Numbered from the stretch's first letter, positions 49,505 to 61,606 are shown. The stretch is DNA of 64,000 nucleotides from Circinella minor (GCA_016758965.1 JAEPRB010000003.1:124001-188000); one strand, 5' to 3'. Notes: generated from the sequence alone by a model not told the origin. Program-made: numbers and translations.

Positions 49505-51086
49505 ATGACTTCTGGAGAACAGAAGATCGAAGAAAAGATTGCAGATCGCGGAACTGATTTCAGAAATGACGATTCCAGATTGTCAGATCAGCAACAAGAG
49601 GAAGACGAACGTACAGTAATATCTATTGAAATTGTGTCTCAAGAAGAAAAACAAGGTTATTATTATTAAAGCTTTAATATTTACGATGTTTTTGATAATG
49701 ATGGTGGTGGTATCGGTGTTGGTGATTCGAACTGGCACAATAAAAACAATAGCATTATATTAATCATACATGATGTGTTTCATATACAGAAGAAACAAGA
49801 CGTCGCTTAAGCTTCCTCGATTGTTATTTAGCCGTATTTATTTTACTAGCAATGGTTGTAGGTGTTCTCATCGGTTATTATGTACCAAATATACAACATT
49901 CTTTTGAAACAGTCCAATTTGACACTGTTTCTGTGCCAATCGCCATTGGTCTTTTGTTAATGATGTATCCTATTATGATTGACGTCAAATATGAAAAGCT
50001 TTACAAAATATTGACTTCAAAACCAGTATGGATCCAAATAGCTATATCCATTTTAATTAACTTTGTCGTTGGTCCTATAATTATGACGGCGTTGGCGTGG
50101 GGAACTTTACCTGATCTTCCAGAATTTCGGGCAGGTGTGGTTTTAATTGGCCTTGCCAGGTAACCCCCCCCCCTTTTTTTTTTCGGCACGTTCGAGCTTG
50201 TTTCCGTCACCCGCTCTCGTAGATCTATCATATTTCGTTGTATTAACCGCAACCATGATTAAACTTATTATAGATGTATAGCAATGGTTTTAATATGGGT
50301 CCATTTAGCACACGGAGATGATACATTTGGTGCCATGTTAGTTGCTATCAACTCATTATTACAAATTGGGCTTTATTCTCCCTATGCCGTTTTATTTATC
50401 AATATTATACCATCCTGGTTCGGTGCGGAAGAACAAGTATCCGTTCATGTCGAGATTTGGCCTGTGGCTGAATCTGTTTTGATCTATTTGGGTATTCCTC
50501 TAGTTGCTGGACTTGCTACACGATATACGATTATTTATTTTAAAGGACGGCCATGGTTTGAAAATAAATTCGTACCGCTTATGGGTCATTTGGCATTGGT
50601 TGGTTTGTTGTATACAATTTTCGTCATGTTCATCATTCAAGGTCATCAAATTATTGAAAATATTGGATCTGTTTTTCGTACTGTAGTTCCTTTAGCAGTT
50701 TATTTCTGTATAATGTTTTTTACTGTGTTTTTCTCGTTGAAAGCATTAGGTGTACCGTATGACGTTATAATTACCCAAGCATTCACTGGAAGTAGTAATA
50801 ATTTTGAGTTGGCAATTGCTGTTGCGGTAGGAACATACGGTATCCGTTCTGAACAAGCACTTTCAGCGACAGTTGGTGCTTTAATCGAAGTTCCGGGTAA
50901 TTCTGTTTGTTTGTTTGTTTCGTATGTTGATACTTATATCTGGATTTTTTTTTACTTATCAAGTCAATGTTTACATTTATTTTAGTACTTTTAACTCTAA
51001 CTTATGTTGCTATGTTTTTTCGAAGAAAATTAAATTGGAATGATCGTTCAACATTGATGACAATTAATAAGGAAAATATAAGATAG
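49505..51086 (+). CDS. ACR3: arsenite efflux permease Acr3
   Basis: Acr3 exports arsenite, and in some members antimonite, across the plasma membrane by proton antiport. Four exons (49505-49655, 49790-50159, 50274-50896, 50986-51086) encode 414 aa. The hydrophilic N-terminus ends in RRRLSFLDCYLAVFILLAMV, the classical Acr3 start of helix 1. Ten hydrophobic helices follow, with PIAIGLLLMMYPIMIDVKYE. The conserved helix-4 Cys lies in LARCIAMVLIWVHLA, exactly at the exon 2/3 join. The conserved Glu of helix 9 lies in TGSSNNFELAIAVAVGTYG, followed by GALIEVPVLL. I chose ATG 49505 over the in-frame ATG at 49382 because the extra residues contain no family feature. No adjacent arsenate reductase or regulator is seen. 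Confidence 0.93.
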
Positions 51087-51732
51087 ATTACTTATTTTAA
51101 CTTGTTTTATTTATTCATTTTGTATATATGATATCACCACATGTAATTATTATTATACTCCTTATGCATGCATATCCGACATACATATACTATAGAAGCT
51201 AATGTATGATATAATATAATATAATATAATATAATATAATATAATATAATATAATATAATATAATATAATATAATATAATATAATATAATATAATACGTA
51301 TAATATAATATAATATAAAACTCTTGATAATTTATAAATTTTTCTCTTAAGAATTCAATTACTAAAGCTAAATAAATTTATGGTAGAATGACCCTAAATT
51401 TGTGTAGATTAAAAGAACCGGGTATCTGGATTTTCGATAGAAAAGATTATATATCGCTCAATAGAATATGCAATCATAGAAGTTGGTGCTACTTCAAAAC
51501 CGCTCAACTATGCAAGAAAAACCTCAGCGGAACAAAAAAAAAACTATATAAAAAACTATAGCGGGTTTTGGTTTGTTGTTCCTGTTTTTAAAAGGAACCA
51601 AAGGTAATAAACTCATTCAAACTTTTTCTTTTTTTTTTGAAAATGATATTGTTCATGCATTAAAGATCCCATCTTAACATCTGATTTAATGTATAGAATA
51701 GATATTGTATATTTAGAAACTTGGAAAACAAT
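51087..51732. other. intergenic with pentanucleotide repeat
   Basis: ACR3 3' flank, then a long ATAAT repeat, then the upstream region of the BED-finger gene. No gene is visible. Confidence 0.5.
51210..51317. repeat. (ATAAT)n microsatellite
   Basis: About 17 uninterrupted copies of a five-base ATAAT unit, an ACGTA interruption near 51296, then three to four more copies. The period is exactly five throughout. Confidence 0.97.
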
Positions 51733-52923
51733 ATGCCACGACCTCAAAGTAACATTTGGCAATATTTCACAATAGTTCCTGGACCCTATGGTAGAGGTCG
51801 TAAAGCTCAATGCAACTTTTGTACTCATCAGCAAGCATGTGGTGTGACTCGACTTCACCAACACTTGTTACGGAAATGTACGAAAATTCCAGAAACATTA
51901 CATGAGGATTTATTACAAAAAGAAGCTGCTCGAGGAAAAGCTTTAACTGTACAAGCTACAGAACGATCGGTTATGACTCAAGAAGTACTTCAGATTTTAC
52001 GACAACGCCAACAACAACAGCAACAACAACAACAACAACAACAATCATCGTCATCATCATCCTATCAAACGATAGAAATAGATAGAGCATTATCAACTAT
52101 AGCAAGTAATAGTCTTGCTGGTGGTAATTTATCTAATAATTCAGGAGCATATCGAGCTGCAGCAGCTTCAACCTCATCCTCACTATCTTCCTCTAACAAC
52201 AATAACAACAGCAACAATACTGGTAATAGTACTCGTTATGAAAATTTATCATCCCCTTCATCCCCTTCACCCCACCAATATTCAAATCATCACCATCATC
52301 ATCATCGTCATACCGCCAATAGTCAGAGCCATCATAGTAGTAGTAATAGTAATAGTACTAGTGACGCGCCAGGTAATTTAGCATCATCTGATCCCATGTC
52401 GCAACGGATGTTGGATTATAATCTTGCGCGTGCGTTATTTTCAGCTAGTATACCATTCAACGTAGTAGATAATCAGGAATTTGCCTCATTTTTAAAACGG
52501 ATGCGCCCTGGATATGCTGTTCCCAAATCTCATGTACTACAAGAATATCTATTAAAAGAAGAACATTATGATCTTATCCAGCAAGAGCCACAACAGCATC
52601 AACAACAACAACAAAATTCTACCTTAACATCAGCATTTGATTCAAGTGTATCCAATAATGGTATAGCACCAAGATCCCCTTCGTCATCCACTTCTGCACC
52701 ATCTACATCATCTGCCGCAACAATTACTCGAATTATGCATACTCATAACGTCAATGGTGGCGGTACTGGGAGTAGTAACAGCAATGGAAATAATGGAAAT
52801 AATAACAATAATAGTAGTAATCAACATGAAGCTGTCAATTCTTCATCTTCACATCACCACAGTAACCATAACTCTCGAGCTTCTCTCATGCATCGAACTA
52901 CAGAAATGGATGGAGGATTATAG
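51733..52923 (+). CDS. BED-type zinc-finger protein, low-complexity rich
   Basis: A single-exon frame of 396 aa from ATG 51733. Residues about 6-50 form a BED finger: SNIWQYFTIVPGPYGRGRKA, then QCNFCTHQQACGVTRLHQHL and LRKC, giving the aromatic pair, Cys-x2-Cys and a His-plus-Cys pair. BED fingers bind DNA and come from hAT-type transposases. A short helical region with poly-Q follows. A second folded-looking segment at about 223-280 reads QRMLDYNLARALFSASIPFN, then VVDNQEFASFLKRMRPGYAV. Such segments recur in the hAT transposase N-terminal region just after the BED finger. The remaining sequence is poly-N, poly-S and poly-H. No transposase catalytic core is present, so it may be a domesticated transposase fragment used as a regulator. 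Confidence 0.75.
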   Translation: MPRPQSNIWQYFTIVPGPYGRGRKAQCNFCTHQQACGVTRLHQHLLRKCTKIPETLHEDLLQKEAARGKALTVQATERSVMTQEVLQILRQRQQQQQQQQQQQQSSSSSSYQTIEIDRALSTIASNSLAGGNLSNNSGAYRAAAASTSSSLSSSNNNNNSNNTGNSTRYENLSSPSSPSPHQYSNHHHHHHRHTANSQSHHSSSNSNSTSDAPGNLASSDPMSQRMLDYNLARALFSASIPFNVVDNQEFASFLKRMRPGYAVPKSHVLQEYLLKEEHYDLIQQEPQQHQQQQQNSTLTSAFDSSVSNNGIAPRSPSSSTSAPSTSSAATITRIMHTHNVNGGGTGSSNSNGNNGNNNNNSSNQHEAVNSSSSHHHSNHNSRASLMHRTTEMDGGL

Positions 52924-53264
52924 TTATTGTTTATTTCTCTATACGTTTTCCCTTTCCTTATCCCTCTTCTCTCATTTGTTGTGTATATATATAATTTGTA
53001 TGATATATCTGTTTTCCCATATTAAAGTAATCAAAAGCAACTCATTCAAAAGTACAGATCATTACAAAATTTAATCAGTAATAAAAATAATGTGGAATGA
53101 AACCAAAAAGTATGCTCTACCATTTTGGGATTAGTAGAAAAAGGAGTAGTTAAAAAGGTTATCACAATCAAACCTTCTTTGTACCACACTCTCTTTTCTT
53201 CCTTTTCCTTTAATATATATATTTTTGCTCCTCAAAATAGCCCACACATAAACACACACAAAAA
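52924..53264. promoter_or_regulatory. upstream region of Whi2-like gene
   Basis: A short intergenic stretch with CT-rich runs just before the start codon at 53265. No gene is seen. Confidence 0.45.
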
Positions 53265-54214
53265 ATGACGGTGACGACATATGATGATTTAATCTATCAG
53301 CAAAGACCTGACGTCGGTGATGAGGACCTTGATGACGAGGATCTTGAAGATAGCATACCCCAAGTACTCAAACTAAACTTAAGGGGATCACGTATTGATC
53401 TCGAACGAGAAATTCTTGTCAGTCTACCTGAAAGTCTTTTAATTGTCATGTTTCCAAATGGCCTTGTGCTGGGTGGTGGTAATCATAACAACGGAATTGA
53501 TGATGACGGTCAATACGATGATGACGACGACGATGAAGAAATTACACATGTGGATTTTGATCCAGCAGCACTTAAACATGTCTTGGAGTGTTATGATCGA
53601 GCATCTAAAATCGATAATAGTTCGTCGGCAGTTTCCTTTCATCCCCTGTTAAGTAATAAACAACCTATTATTGTATTAAGAGAAGAGCTTGAATATTTCT
53701 GTGTACCTTGTTCGAAGACAACCAAAAACACCTCCGAACTCAAGTTATTATGTGGTGAACATTTGAAGGAAAACGACAAGATTTTTATTGCCTTGGAAAA
53801 GAATATCGCACGTGAGAACAACGTGGCAGAACAACACCTAATTGATATGCTTTGCGACGCTGGTTTTGATCGGCAAGATCGATGGGGTTATCGAGCTCTT
53901 GAACCAACTCGTACTTGTGTCATGAGTATGGCATTAGTATTGTTAAATATGGCAGGTCCTGATAACCCTGTTGCTACTGCACAAAAGTTGTTATTGTTTT
54001 GGCGTAAACCTGCTGTAAGTTCAAAATTATAATCATCAAGTCATCTTTAAAAGAAAAACATGCTCGTCTTTGTGTTTTCTAAATAGATTTTACATTTGTT
54101 TTTTTATTATTATAGAGAAAATGTTGGTGGGAAGGAAACACTGTTGAATTACAAGACAAGTCTGTGCGATTGTGGGCAAGGCGTACATGGACATTGGAGC
54201 TAGCACTTGTATAA
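53265..54214 (+). CDS. Whi2-like BTB/POZ domain growth regulator
   Basis: Two exons (53265-54014, 54116-54214) encode 282 aa. Yeast Whi2 and its fungal relatives carry a KCTD-type BTB domain and restrain TORC1 and growth under stress. The BTB start reads LKLNLRGSRIDLEREILVSL and PESLLIVMFPNGLVLGGG; an Asp-rich loop follows, then VDFDPAALKHVLECY and PIIVLREELEYFCVP. The C-terminal half is characteristic of the family: ENNVAEQHLIDMLCDAGFDR, WGYRALEPTRTCVMSMALVL, TAQKLLLFWRKPARKCWWEG. The stop lies 9 bp from the stop of the convergent AQR gene. The relation to Whi2 is by family pattern; the pathway role is inferred. Confidence 0.85.
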
Positions 54215-54223
54215 AACTTTATT

Positions 54224-57200
54224 TTACTCGTTGTTATTATCAACACCTTCCTCTGTATCCATTGCTTCTCCTTCTTGCTTCTCTTCTTCTTCTCCTCCTT
54301 CTCCTTCTTTCATTTCTTCATCTTTGGATTCTCCTTCCGGTTGGTTGGCTTCAGTTTCTTGTCGGACTGATTCCACTTGCTCTTGGCTTAATTTATATAC
54401 CAATTTACCCAATTCCTCTACATCTTCCATAGTTTCTGCTTCAGAATAATCGTTTACCTATTATTTTTTTCATTATTTTTTTATAAGTTAGTTTCCTTTT
54501 TTTTTCTCTTTCTTTAAATACATGTGCTTAAGGACGCACTCATTTTCTCCATTGGTTTTATACTCACATTTCGTGTTGTCATATATGTTTCATTGGGTCG
54601 TAAGCAAAGTTTTACAGGTCGACTTAAAAGTTTTTCAAAGACTGGACGAAGTTCGTAACAGTTTTCGAACAGTTCTTTACGACAGAAAATATATAGACCA
54701 AGTTTGGCACGAGACATGGCAACAATTAAACGTCGAACATCACGGATATGACCCACTGACTTTGTACGAACAAGAGATAATAATACATCTATAATTGATT
54801 TTTATAGTTAGAGAGTGTGATAAATAAAATTAGAATATTAACGGCAATAATAAATGATAATACGTACAATCATTTTGTTGACCTTGATATTGATCGACAG
54901 TAGTAACAATACCAGGTTTTCCAAAGTATGGATTCCATGAACAGCGTCGTTCGAGTACATCATTAATCAATGCTTTTTGACCATTATAGGTTGTCAATAT
55001 GGAGATCTTTTCGGCAGGATAGCTAATTATTGTTATTGTTTAGCATAAATAATAGTTTTTTTACCCATACTTTTGATCATTGGAAAAACAAATTAAGCTT
55101 ACCCAACAAGACGCATATATTGATACATAGCAACAATATATTCAGCTTCACCAAGATTTTGATAAAAGTAGGGGACAGGTTCTGTTTCACCCTTGCCTTG
55201 ATACTTGCCAACATCAATTAATTGGTATTCATAGGCAATGCCTGCATTAGCATGTTGATAAGCTTCAGTTGAAGCAATCACAGGTAAATCATCCAAACCA
55301 TCGTATCGCCAACTATACAGATCTGCGATAGATGATCTTGCTCTTCCCTACAAGATTTATATAATGCCCATATTAATATTTTTTTTTCTTTCTGTGACTT
55401 TAAAAATAATAAACTAAATATAGACATACCTGTGCATTCAATTGAATGGTTGGAACACCTAATCGAACAAATCGGGTGAATAAACTTTGTTCCATATTTC
55501 CATATTGTTGAAATGCCATGTTTTTTACGACAGGTGGTAATTGGTTATGATCACCAATAAGCACCACACGTTTCAATCGACTCTTGCCATCTTCTGGTTC
55601 TTGAAGTAACATGGGAATAAATGTTTCAACTTCTAAGATTTGTGCGGCTTCTTCCATAATGATATTATCATATTTGAAATTCAATCCAACTAATTCTGAG
55701 CGCTAAAATAGAAATGTTCAGAAAAATAAAAAATAAAAATGAGCAATTTGCCATGAGTTTTGAAACACATGAAAATATATAAGAAATGTTTTTTTGAATA
55801 AATACCTTGAGGGCAGCATGTGTACAAGTCATTGCAATAATCCTGGCTTCTTTTGTTATTAAATAATTTGCTCGATCATATCCAGTTCGGAGTAATTCAA
55901 ACGCTCGAATTTCTTCAAGTTCGCCAAATAATCTTTGTAAATGTCTGAAACACCCTTGAGCAGCTTCAAGAGCTTGTTCCGCATCCATATCATCTGCAAA
56001 AACTGGATTTGGTGCATTTGAGAAGAAATAAGCAAACGGAAAGTTATTACGAATATCGCTGGCTGTAGTGTTGTTATTGCTAATATATTGATCCCATAAC
56101 GTCAAGACATGGTTACGGTAAAAGTATCCGGCAGTTTCACAGGTTGATCCATGTTCACCTGGAATACCAAGCGATTTTGATAATCGATCCACCTCTTGTA
56201 AAAGTTCTAATCGTCTTTCCAAGAATGATGATACACGGCCATATTTACTGAAGCTCAATTCAGTATTGAGTTCTTCTTCACCATGACCTAAACGAACTAA
56301 ATGATTCGAATCGATATCTAGTGTTTATAAAGCAGAACGATAAATGTTATTATTAATTTTTATCAGCTCCTTTTTCATATTTAAAAGAAAAAAAAAGAAA
56401 AACATGTACCAAGTTGCATGATTTTTTCAAAAATTTGATTTAATGCTTGATTGCTGTGTGTGACAATGAGTGTATGTTGATTAGGATAGTTATGATAGAG
56501 ATTAGCAATGGTTTGAACAGCTACGTCAGTTTTGCCAGTACCAGGAGGACCAACAACCATTGTAAGACCGTGATTCATGCCAGAACGAATGGCTTCAACT
56601 AAAGAAAGAATTATAAAAAAAAAAGAATTAATATATATTTCCTCGCTCATTATATTTTTGTTAGTATATATAAATTATATTTGAAAAAAAAAATTTATTA
56701 CCTTGAACAGGTGTAAAGTGTACCGAGTTCTGTTTGGGTATATCCTGAGGATAGGGACCCGTGTTTGGTACTCTGTAAGTGGAGACTTCGAGTTGCTCCT
56801 GAACTTCCTGTGGTGGTGGCGCAGACTTTTTGGATTTCTTTCTTGGTTTTTCTTGTTCTTTTTGCTCTATCGAATTAATTATGTATGGTGGTTCAACAGG
56901 TGCAGTAAATCCATCTGCTGGTTCAACGTTCTAGTAATAAATAATAAAGTTAGTACATGAAGAAAAGTCATTTTGTTTTCAATGTTATTATTTTACCTTT
57001 CCGGGGAAGCTTTCCTTCAAATGGTCCCAATTCAAAAAGGTATCTCTAAAATTCAATTCACGGATACGATCTGGCATATTTGTATAATGAGCGCTGCTTG
57101 GATCACCATAACCGAGGAATACCTTTTGCAGCCAATCAGGAACGACAAGATCACTTTGCATCAAATCACGAATTGTTTCAAGTACAGCCTTAAAGTTGTT

Positions 57201-59904
57201 TTCTTGTGGTTTTCGTCGGACGAGAATGTTGAAAGTTTCATGTACATCTTCACCCTTTTGTCGATTAACTCTATCCATATCCATCTTGTATTGATTAGGA
57301 TCCAAAGCCACACGTAATGTACGTTGAGAACCTGACCAACGAGTGGCTCTTTCTTCCACAGTAGGTCGCCGCATATCATCAATCGGGCGGCCATCACTAC
57401 CAATCATGTCGATAACTTCACAACCGCGCACATATTTGATACCGTAATGTGTCTTGAAATCTTTGTTATCTGTATATTTTTCGACTGTCTTTTCATTTGC
57501 TTCGATTGTGAGCAAGAATACAATATCGTGTTTTCGAAGACTGTCCCACTCACGTCGAATTGAGTGAGTATATTTGCCAACGTTATAGCTAATATCTGCT
57601 GTGACGTGGGCTGGGTGATTCTCTCCGAGATTGGCTTGTGCAACATCTATCACGTTGACATGTTCGAGTGGTAATGCCATACGAGCCCAACCTGCAAACT
57701 CGGTCTTACGATCAGGGTATGTTAATCGAGGTGCAAGACGCTTGGCAACGTCTTCAATATCTTGTCGAATTTCGTAACTGCTTTCGAGACGGAAAAGTGT
57801 GAAATTGCGAAGAAGATAGTCATGGATCGTAAGGAATTGGAGATTAAGTTTTGGAAGTGCAAGTGGTCCTTCACCAGAATAGAACTGGGTCTGTACCAAT
57901 GTATCATTAAATAATGTTTGCTACAAAACCATTTATAAAAATAGAAAGAAAGTTCTTAGCAAAACGTGTAACGCAACTGTACGATAAATGGACATAATCT
58001 GACTTTCATTCTCTTTACCTCATCAGGATACAGTGGCAACGAATTGATACGTTCGACTTGACTAATCCGTTTTTCATATTTAGCAATCACACTTTCTAAC
58101 AAGAACTTCTTTGCATCAATTCGTGATCCAATAGAATCTGATGTAGGTCGGCTACGAATATGAATAGCATCACATATTTCGACAAGTTTTTCAACAGGAA
58201 CAGGTTCAAAATGCCATAATATATCTTCTCTTGTATCAATGGATCCCAAATTGGCTAATGGTAAATCAGGAACATCATCTTTGAAGTTGCGGAATATGAC
58301 ATGCTATATGACATATATACAGGTAGTACAAAAGCATTGATGTTTATATATTAATATACTTTTTCCCGAAATCATACATTTCTGGTTTTTTTTCCTTCCT
58401 TACCTGAAGATGAATTAATTCGGATGAATGTGCTTCAGTCATATCGACCTGAGTCAATGCCAATCCAGTTTGATCGTTAATTTCAAATTTAGCATAGAAA
58501 GCTAAAGTTTCGAGCATTTGTTTCATACGTTCTACGTCCTTATTCTCACGTTTTGCGAATGGTGCCATACGACAAAGTACAACTACTGCATGATCATCAA
58601 GTAGTGTGTTAAAGAATCGTCTGGTTGGTAATTGTGCTTCCAAATCAATCAAAAGTTCCAAAAAGCATTCACAATGTCGAATAATTTCTTGATCCACTAT
58701 ATATTTTCATACGGCATATTAGAATACTCCATTATCAAAATATCGATTCAAATTAATAGAAGATCTTTTTTTTTATACCTTCTCCTTCTTTAGGGATTTG
58801 ATAGACGGTTTCAAGGAATTGAGTAAGAATGGTGCTCAGCCATTTCTGTTCAAATTGTAGTGACTCCTGTGCCTCATCATCTAATAAAAAAAATTATCCC
58901 AAAACGTATGTAAGCTTTCTATCCAAAATTTTGATTATTTCTTATATCCTTCAAAATTATGGGTTACCAGCTGCATCAAATTTCTTCTTTGCACTATTCC
59001 ATAATTTTCGTAAATGTGGATATTCATTCATAATGGTTTCCCGTCTTGAATCTTGAGCAAAATTCGACCAGATTGTTATGGGTACTAGCCTATAGTGTTC
59101 GTGTATATGTAAAATTAGAAATCAAGGATGTGTATGCCTATATATATCAGTAAGCACTTACTTTAAGCATTCTTTACGAACAAGAGGATTTTCCAAACTT
59201 TGAAAGCAATGAATAACAAAAATTAAAATGATACGTCGAATACGCAATGACAATTCTTCAGATAGTGGTGGAACAACAAGGCGAGTAACACGTCCAAAGA
59301 AGGAAACGAATTTGGCGGGATCAGATTCGAACGTGTCTATTTAAAATTGGTATATAGTATCAATATGCAATTAAAAGTCAAGGTCCTCCTTAAATGAAAT
59401 ATAAAGGATATACAACTTACCCCAAGGTGATACGCGTTGCCGGAACTTTTCATTGACAAGCAGACAAATAGACAATACGTGATTCAAAGTTGCTGTTTCC
59501 GCGTCGAAAAAAGGCCACAGGTACTTTATTTTTTTCCATTCAATAATAAATAAGAAATGAAGTTAGAAAAAAAAATAGAACTTTGTGTTTAAATATAATA
59601 AATCTGATCTAGTAGACAGATCGCATTCATCGTGAAAAATATATATTACCTTTTCAAGGTATTGTGTATATTCCAATAACATGATCTTTCGAGAATTGAA
59701 ATTATCAAGTTCTTTTTCCACGATTGTTTCGACAACGCTTGGATCCCATTTAGGTTTTTTATTCGTGCTGTAGTGTTGTTGCGCGATCTTTGAGATGGAA
59801 TCGGAATTGATGTCCTCCAATGTCAGATTCCGTTGTCGTGTACCATGACCGGCTGCTACTTCACTAGGAGGAGCATGGAGCGGCAATGTCGTATGCTGGT
59901 ACAT
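54224..59904 (-). CDS. AQR: Aquarius-type spliceosomal RNA helicase (intron-binding protein)
   Basis: Aquarius is an SF1 helicase of the intron-binding complex that contacts the branch region of the activated spliceosome. Sixteen exons from 59904 to 54224 give 1438 aa, near the 1485 of human AQR. Every junction keeps frame; the largest exon is 57920-56997. An N-terminal armadillo-like region includes [20 protein letters not shown]. The beta-barrel and stalk part holds [20 protein letters not shown]. The helicase core has Walker [21 protein letters not shown] at about residue 847, motif [22 protein letters not shown], motif [17 protein letters not shown], motif [16 protein letters not shown] and motif [17 protein letters not shown]. 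The C-terminus is a Glu-rich tail. I chose ATG 59904 because the frame above it has only non-ATG starts. Confidence 0.95.
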
Positions 59905-60795
59905 TTTTAGTGCAGTCGACAGGAAAGAATTAGAGAAGTGAGAACTCCAAACCGTCACAGAGGACAAAAGAAATCACTTGCGCTTTTTTGCTGAGACTTA
60001 AAAGACGAATGGATTTCCCGCTGAAGTTTATCTTTGAATTTGACAGATTATTCTATATAAATGATCTTTATGGTTATGAATATGCAACTCCTAAAAATCT
60101 ATTCATCGTTTCTATTCTAACAATATTTGAAAAAATACATGAGTACTATCAGTGTTTTAAATCATCAACTAATTGAAACTATTTATTTTCTTTTCGTCAT
60201 AACACCTTTAGTACAAAGTATAAAAAAAGAACCACTGGAAAGCAACATATCTATCAATAAAAAGCGATATACATCATTTTAGACATGACAGCTAGATTGA
60301 CTCAAGATGTAAGAGCACATCAGAAAGCTATCTATACAATAAGTCTGGAATGATACACGTAACGTTTAGCGAAATATTTCACATACGTAGCTAGGTTACT
60401 TTCCAAGTTTTCACATGACTTCATTAGATTGGTACCAACAAAATTTAACCATAAATCATTACAAGACATAGCATAGAACTCTCAGTGCGTTATTTTTTCT
60501 AGATAAGTAATTTATTGGCTTCTTTGTTCTTACTTGTTTATTTTTGGTTGACAAGCTAATATTGTATAAAGTATCTGAAGAAAAGTGAACCAATTAATCT
60601 TTCCTTTTTCTTTTGTAACCTTACACCTATGAATTTCATCAATACAGCTTTTGTGTATTAGATTTTTATCATAAGCTTTGACCTTTTGTTCTCAATATCG
60701 GTTCGATGGATAAACGCGAATCACGTACGTAAGAAAAAGAAACATCAATATCCGTTTGTATTTATACCAAAAATAGACAAACAAACTCTAATTAG
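59905..60795. other. AQR upstream region with protein-like short frames
   Basis: This holds the AQR promoter. On the + strand a 55-codon frame from ATG 60009 to 60176 reads MDFPLKFIFEFDRLFYINDL and YGYEYATPKNLFIVSILTIF. It is protein-like but unrecognised. A second ATG at 60285 codes MTARLTQD before a GTAAGA donor, which could be a first exon of the next small gene. One TACGTAG lies at 60384-60390. Confidence 0.3.
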
Positions 60796-61026
60796 TACTT
60801 GTATGCACCTAATATGCACCAACTCGATCACATCCTTAACCTTTTACCAAAATCTGAAGTTGGTCTTATTATGGGTAAATGGAAAACTGTTTGGCCAGCA
60901 TTGATTCGGGTGCTCAGAGAAATTGATTTTCTCAGCCATCCAGATGATATACTTGACGAAGACGAGCCAGCACCAGAGGAAGCTTTGGAATTCTTAACAC
61001 CACCATCATCAACATCACCTGACTAA
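60796..61026 (+). CDS. short acidic-tailed protein or terminal exon, unknown
   Basis: After a TTAG at 60792-60795 a frame runs to TAA 61024-61026. The first ATG is at 60814. It reads HQLDHILNLLPKSEVGLIMG, KWKTVWPALIRVLREIDFLS and HPDDILDEDEPAPEEALEFL, then a Thr/Ser/Pro tail. The helical core with a Trp-rich KWKTVWPAL and the acidic tail look genuine. It may be the last exon of a gene whose earlier part I cannot fix. A first exon at 60285-60308 would join in phase but needs a 487-nt intron, long for this window. I do not recognise the family. Confidence 0.45.
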   Translation, partial: YLYAPNMHQLDHILNLLPKSEVGLIMGKWKTVWPALIRVLREIDFLSHPDDILDEDEPAPEEALEFLTPPSSTSPD

Positions 61027-61405
61027 CACTTCGTTTTAGTACCCTCTCTCTCTCTCCTGCCACAATTATCTTCTGTTAAGTTTATTTTTCTGTTATTCTT
61101 TTCTTTCTTCTTCGCCTCTCTCACACTCTATTGCTTATGCTAGCTCTAGCTTTTCCCCATACTGGGGGTTTTCAGCTATTGCCACAACCCCCATATCACT
61201 TTGTAAATATTATTATTCTTCTCATTCTGTACCGCAAGGAAGCGACCATATACCCATAGGTGCAGGTCAATCTAGTCTTCCATAATAAATATAAATTTTA
61301 AACTAGTACTTGTATGCGTTAGGAGAATGGCACAGAAACGAAAAGGTACGTATATATGGATGGATTGATGGATGAATCAAAGCACATCAATTTAAACTTA
61401 TATTT
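61027..61405. other. 3' flank with hairpin-forming inverted repeat
   Basis: Downstream of the short gene there is CT-rich sequence. A perfect 8-bp inverted repeat, TGGGGGTT (61163-61170) and AACCCCCA (61186-61193), has a 15-nt loop. No gene is visible. An isolated ATGGCACAGAAACGAAAAG before GTACGT at 61326-61344 could be an exon but has no partner I can find. Confidence 0.4.
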
Positions 61406-61606
61406 CTAATGTGATAGTGAATTGTTGGATACATGGAGATGTACTTGAATAGCTCGAATGATATTATACGTGTATAGTATCTCATCAAGTACACAGTTGA
61501 CATAACAGCATGGATAAACATTGAGATTATCTGATGTTAATGTAGTATTAAAAGATGATACTGTATATACTTTTATTAATAATAAGTAATGGTAGTATAC
61601 GGTCAT
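61406..61606 (-). pseudogene. 66-codon protein-like frame, unknown
   Basis: The minus-strand frame from ATG 61606 to TAG 61406 reads FNTTLTSDNLNVYPCCYVNC and VLDEILYTYNIIRAIQVHL. It has more varied residues than translated AT-rich noise nearby. There is no domain, and no flanking exon could be joined. It may be a relic like the others in the gene-poor blocks. Confidence 0.25.

Noticed and set aside
59905..59967. Extended AQR N-terminus from 59967
   Set aside because: The frame there begins with TTG rather than ATG. The first ATG in frame is at 59904.
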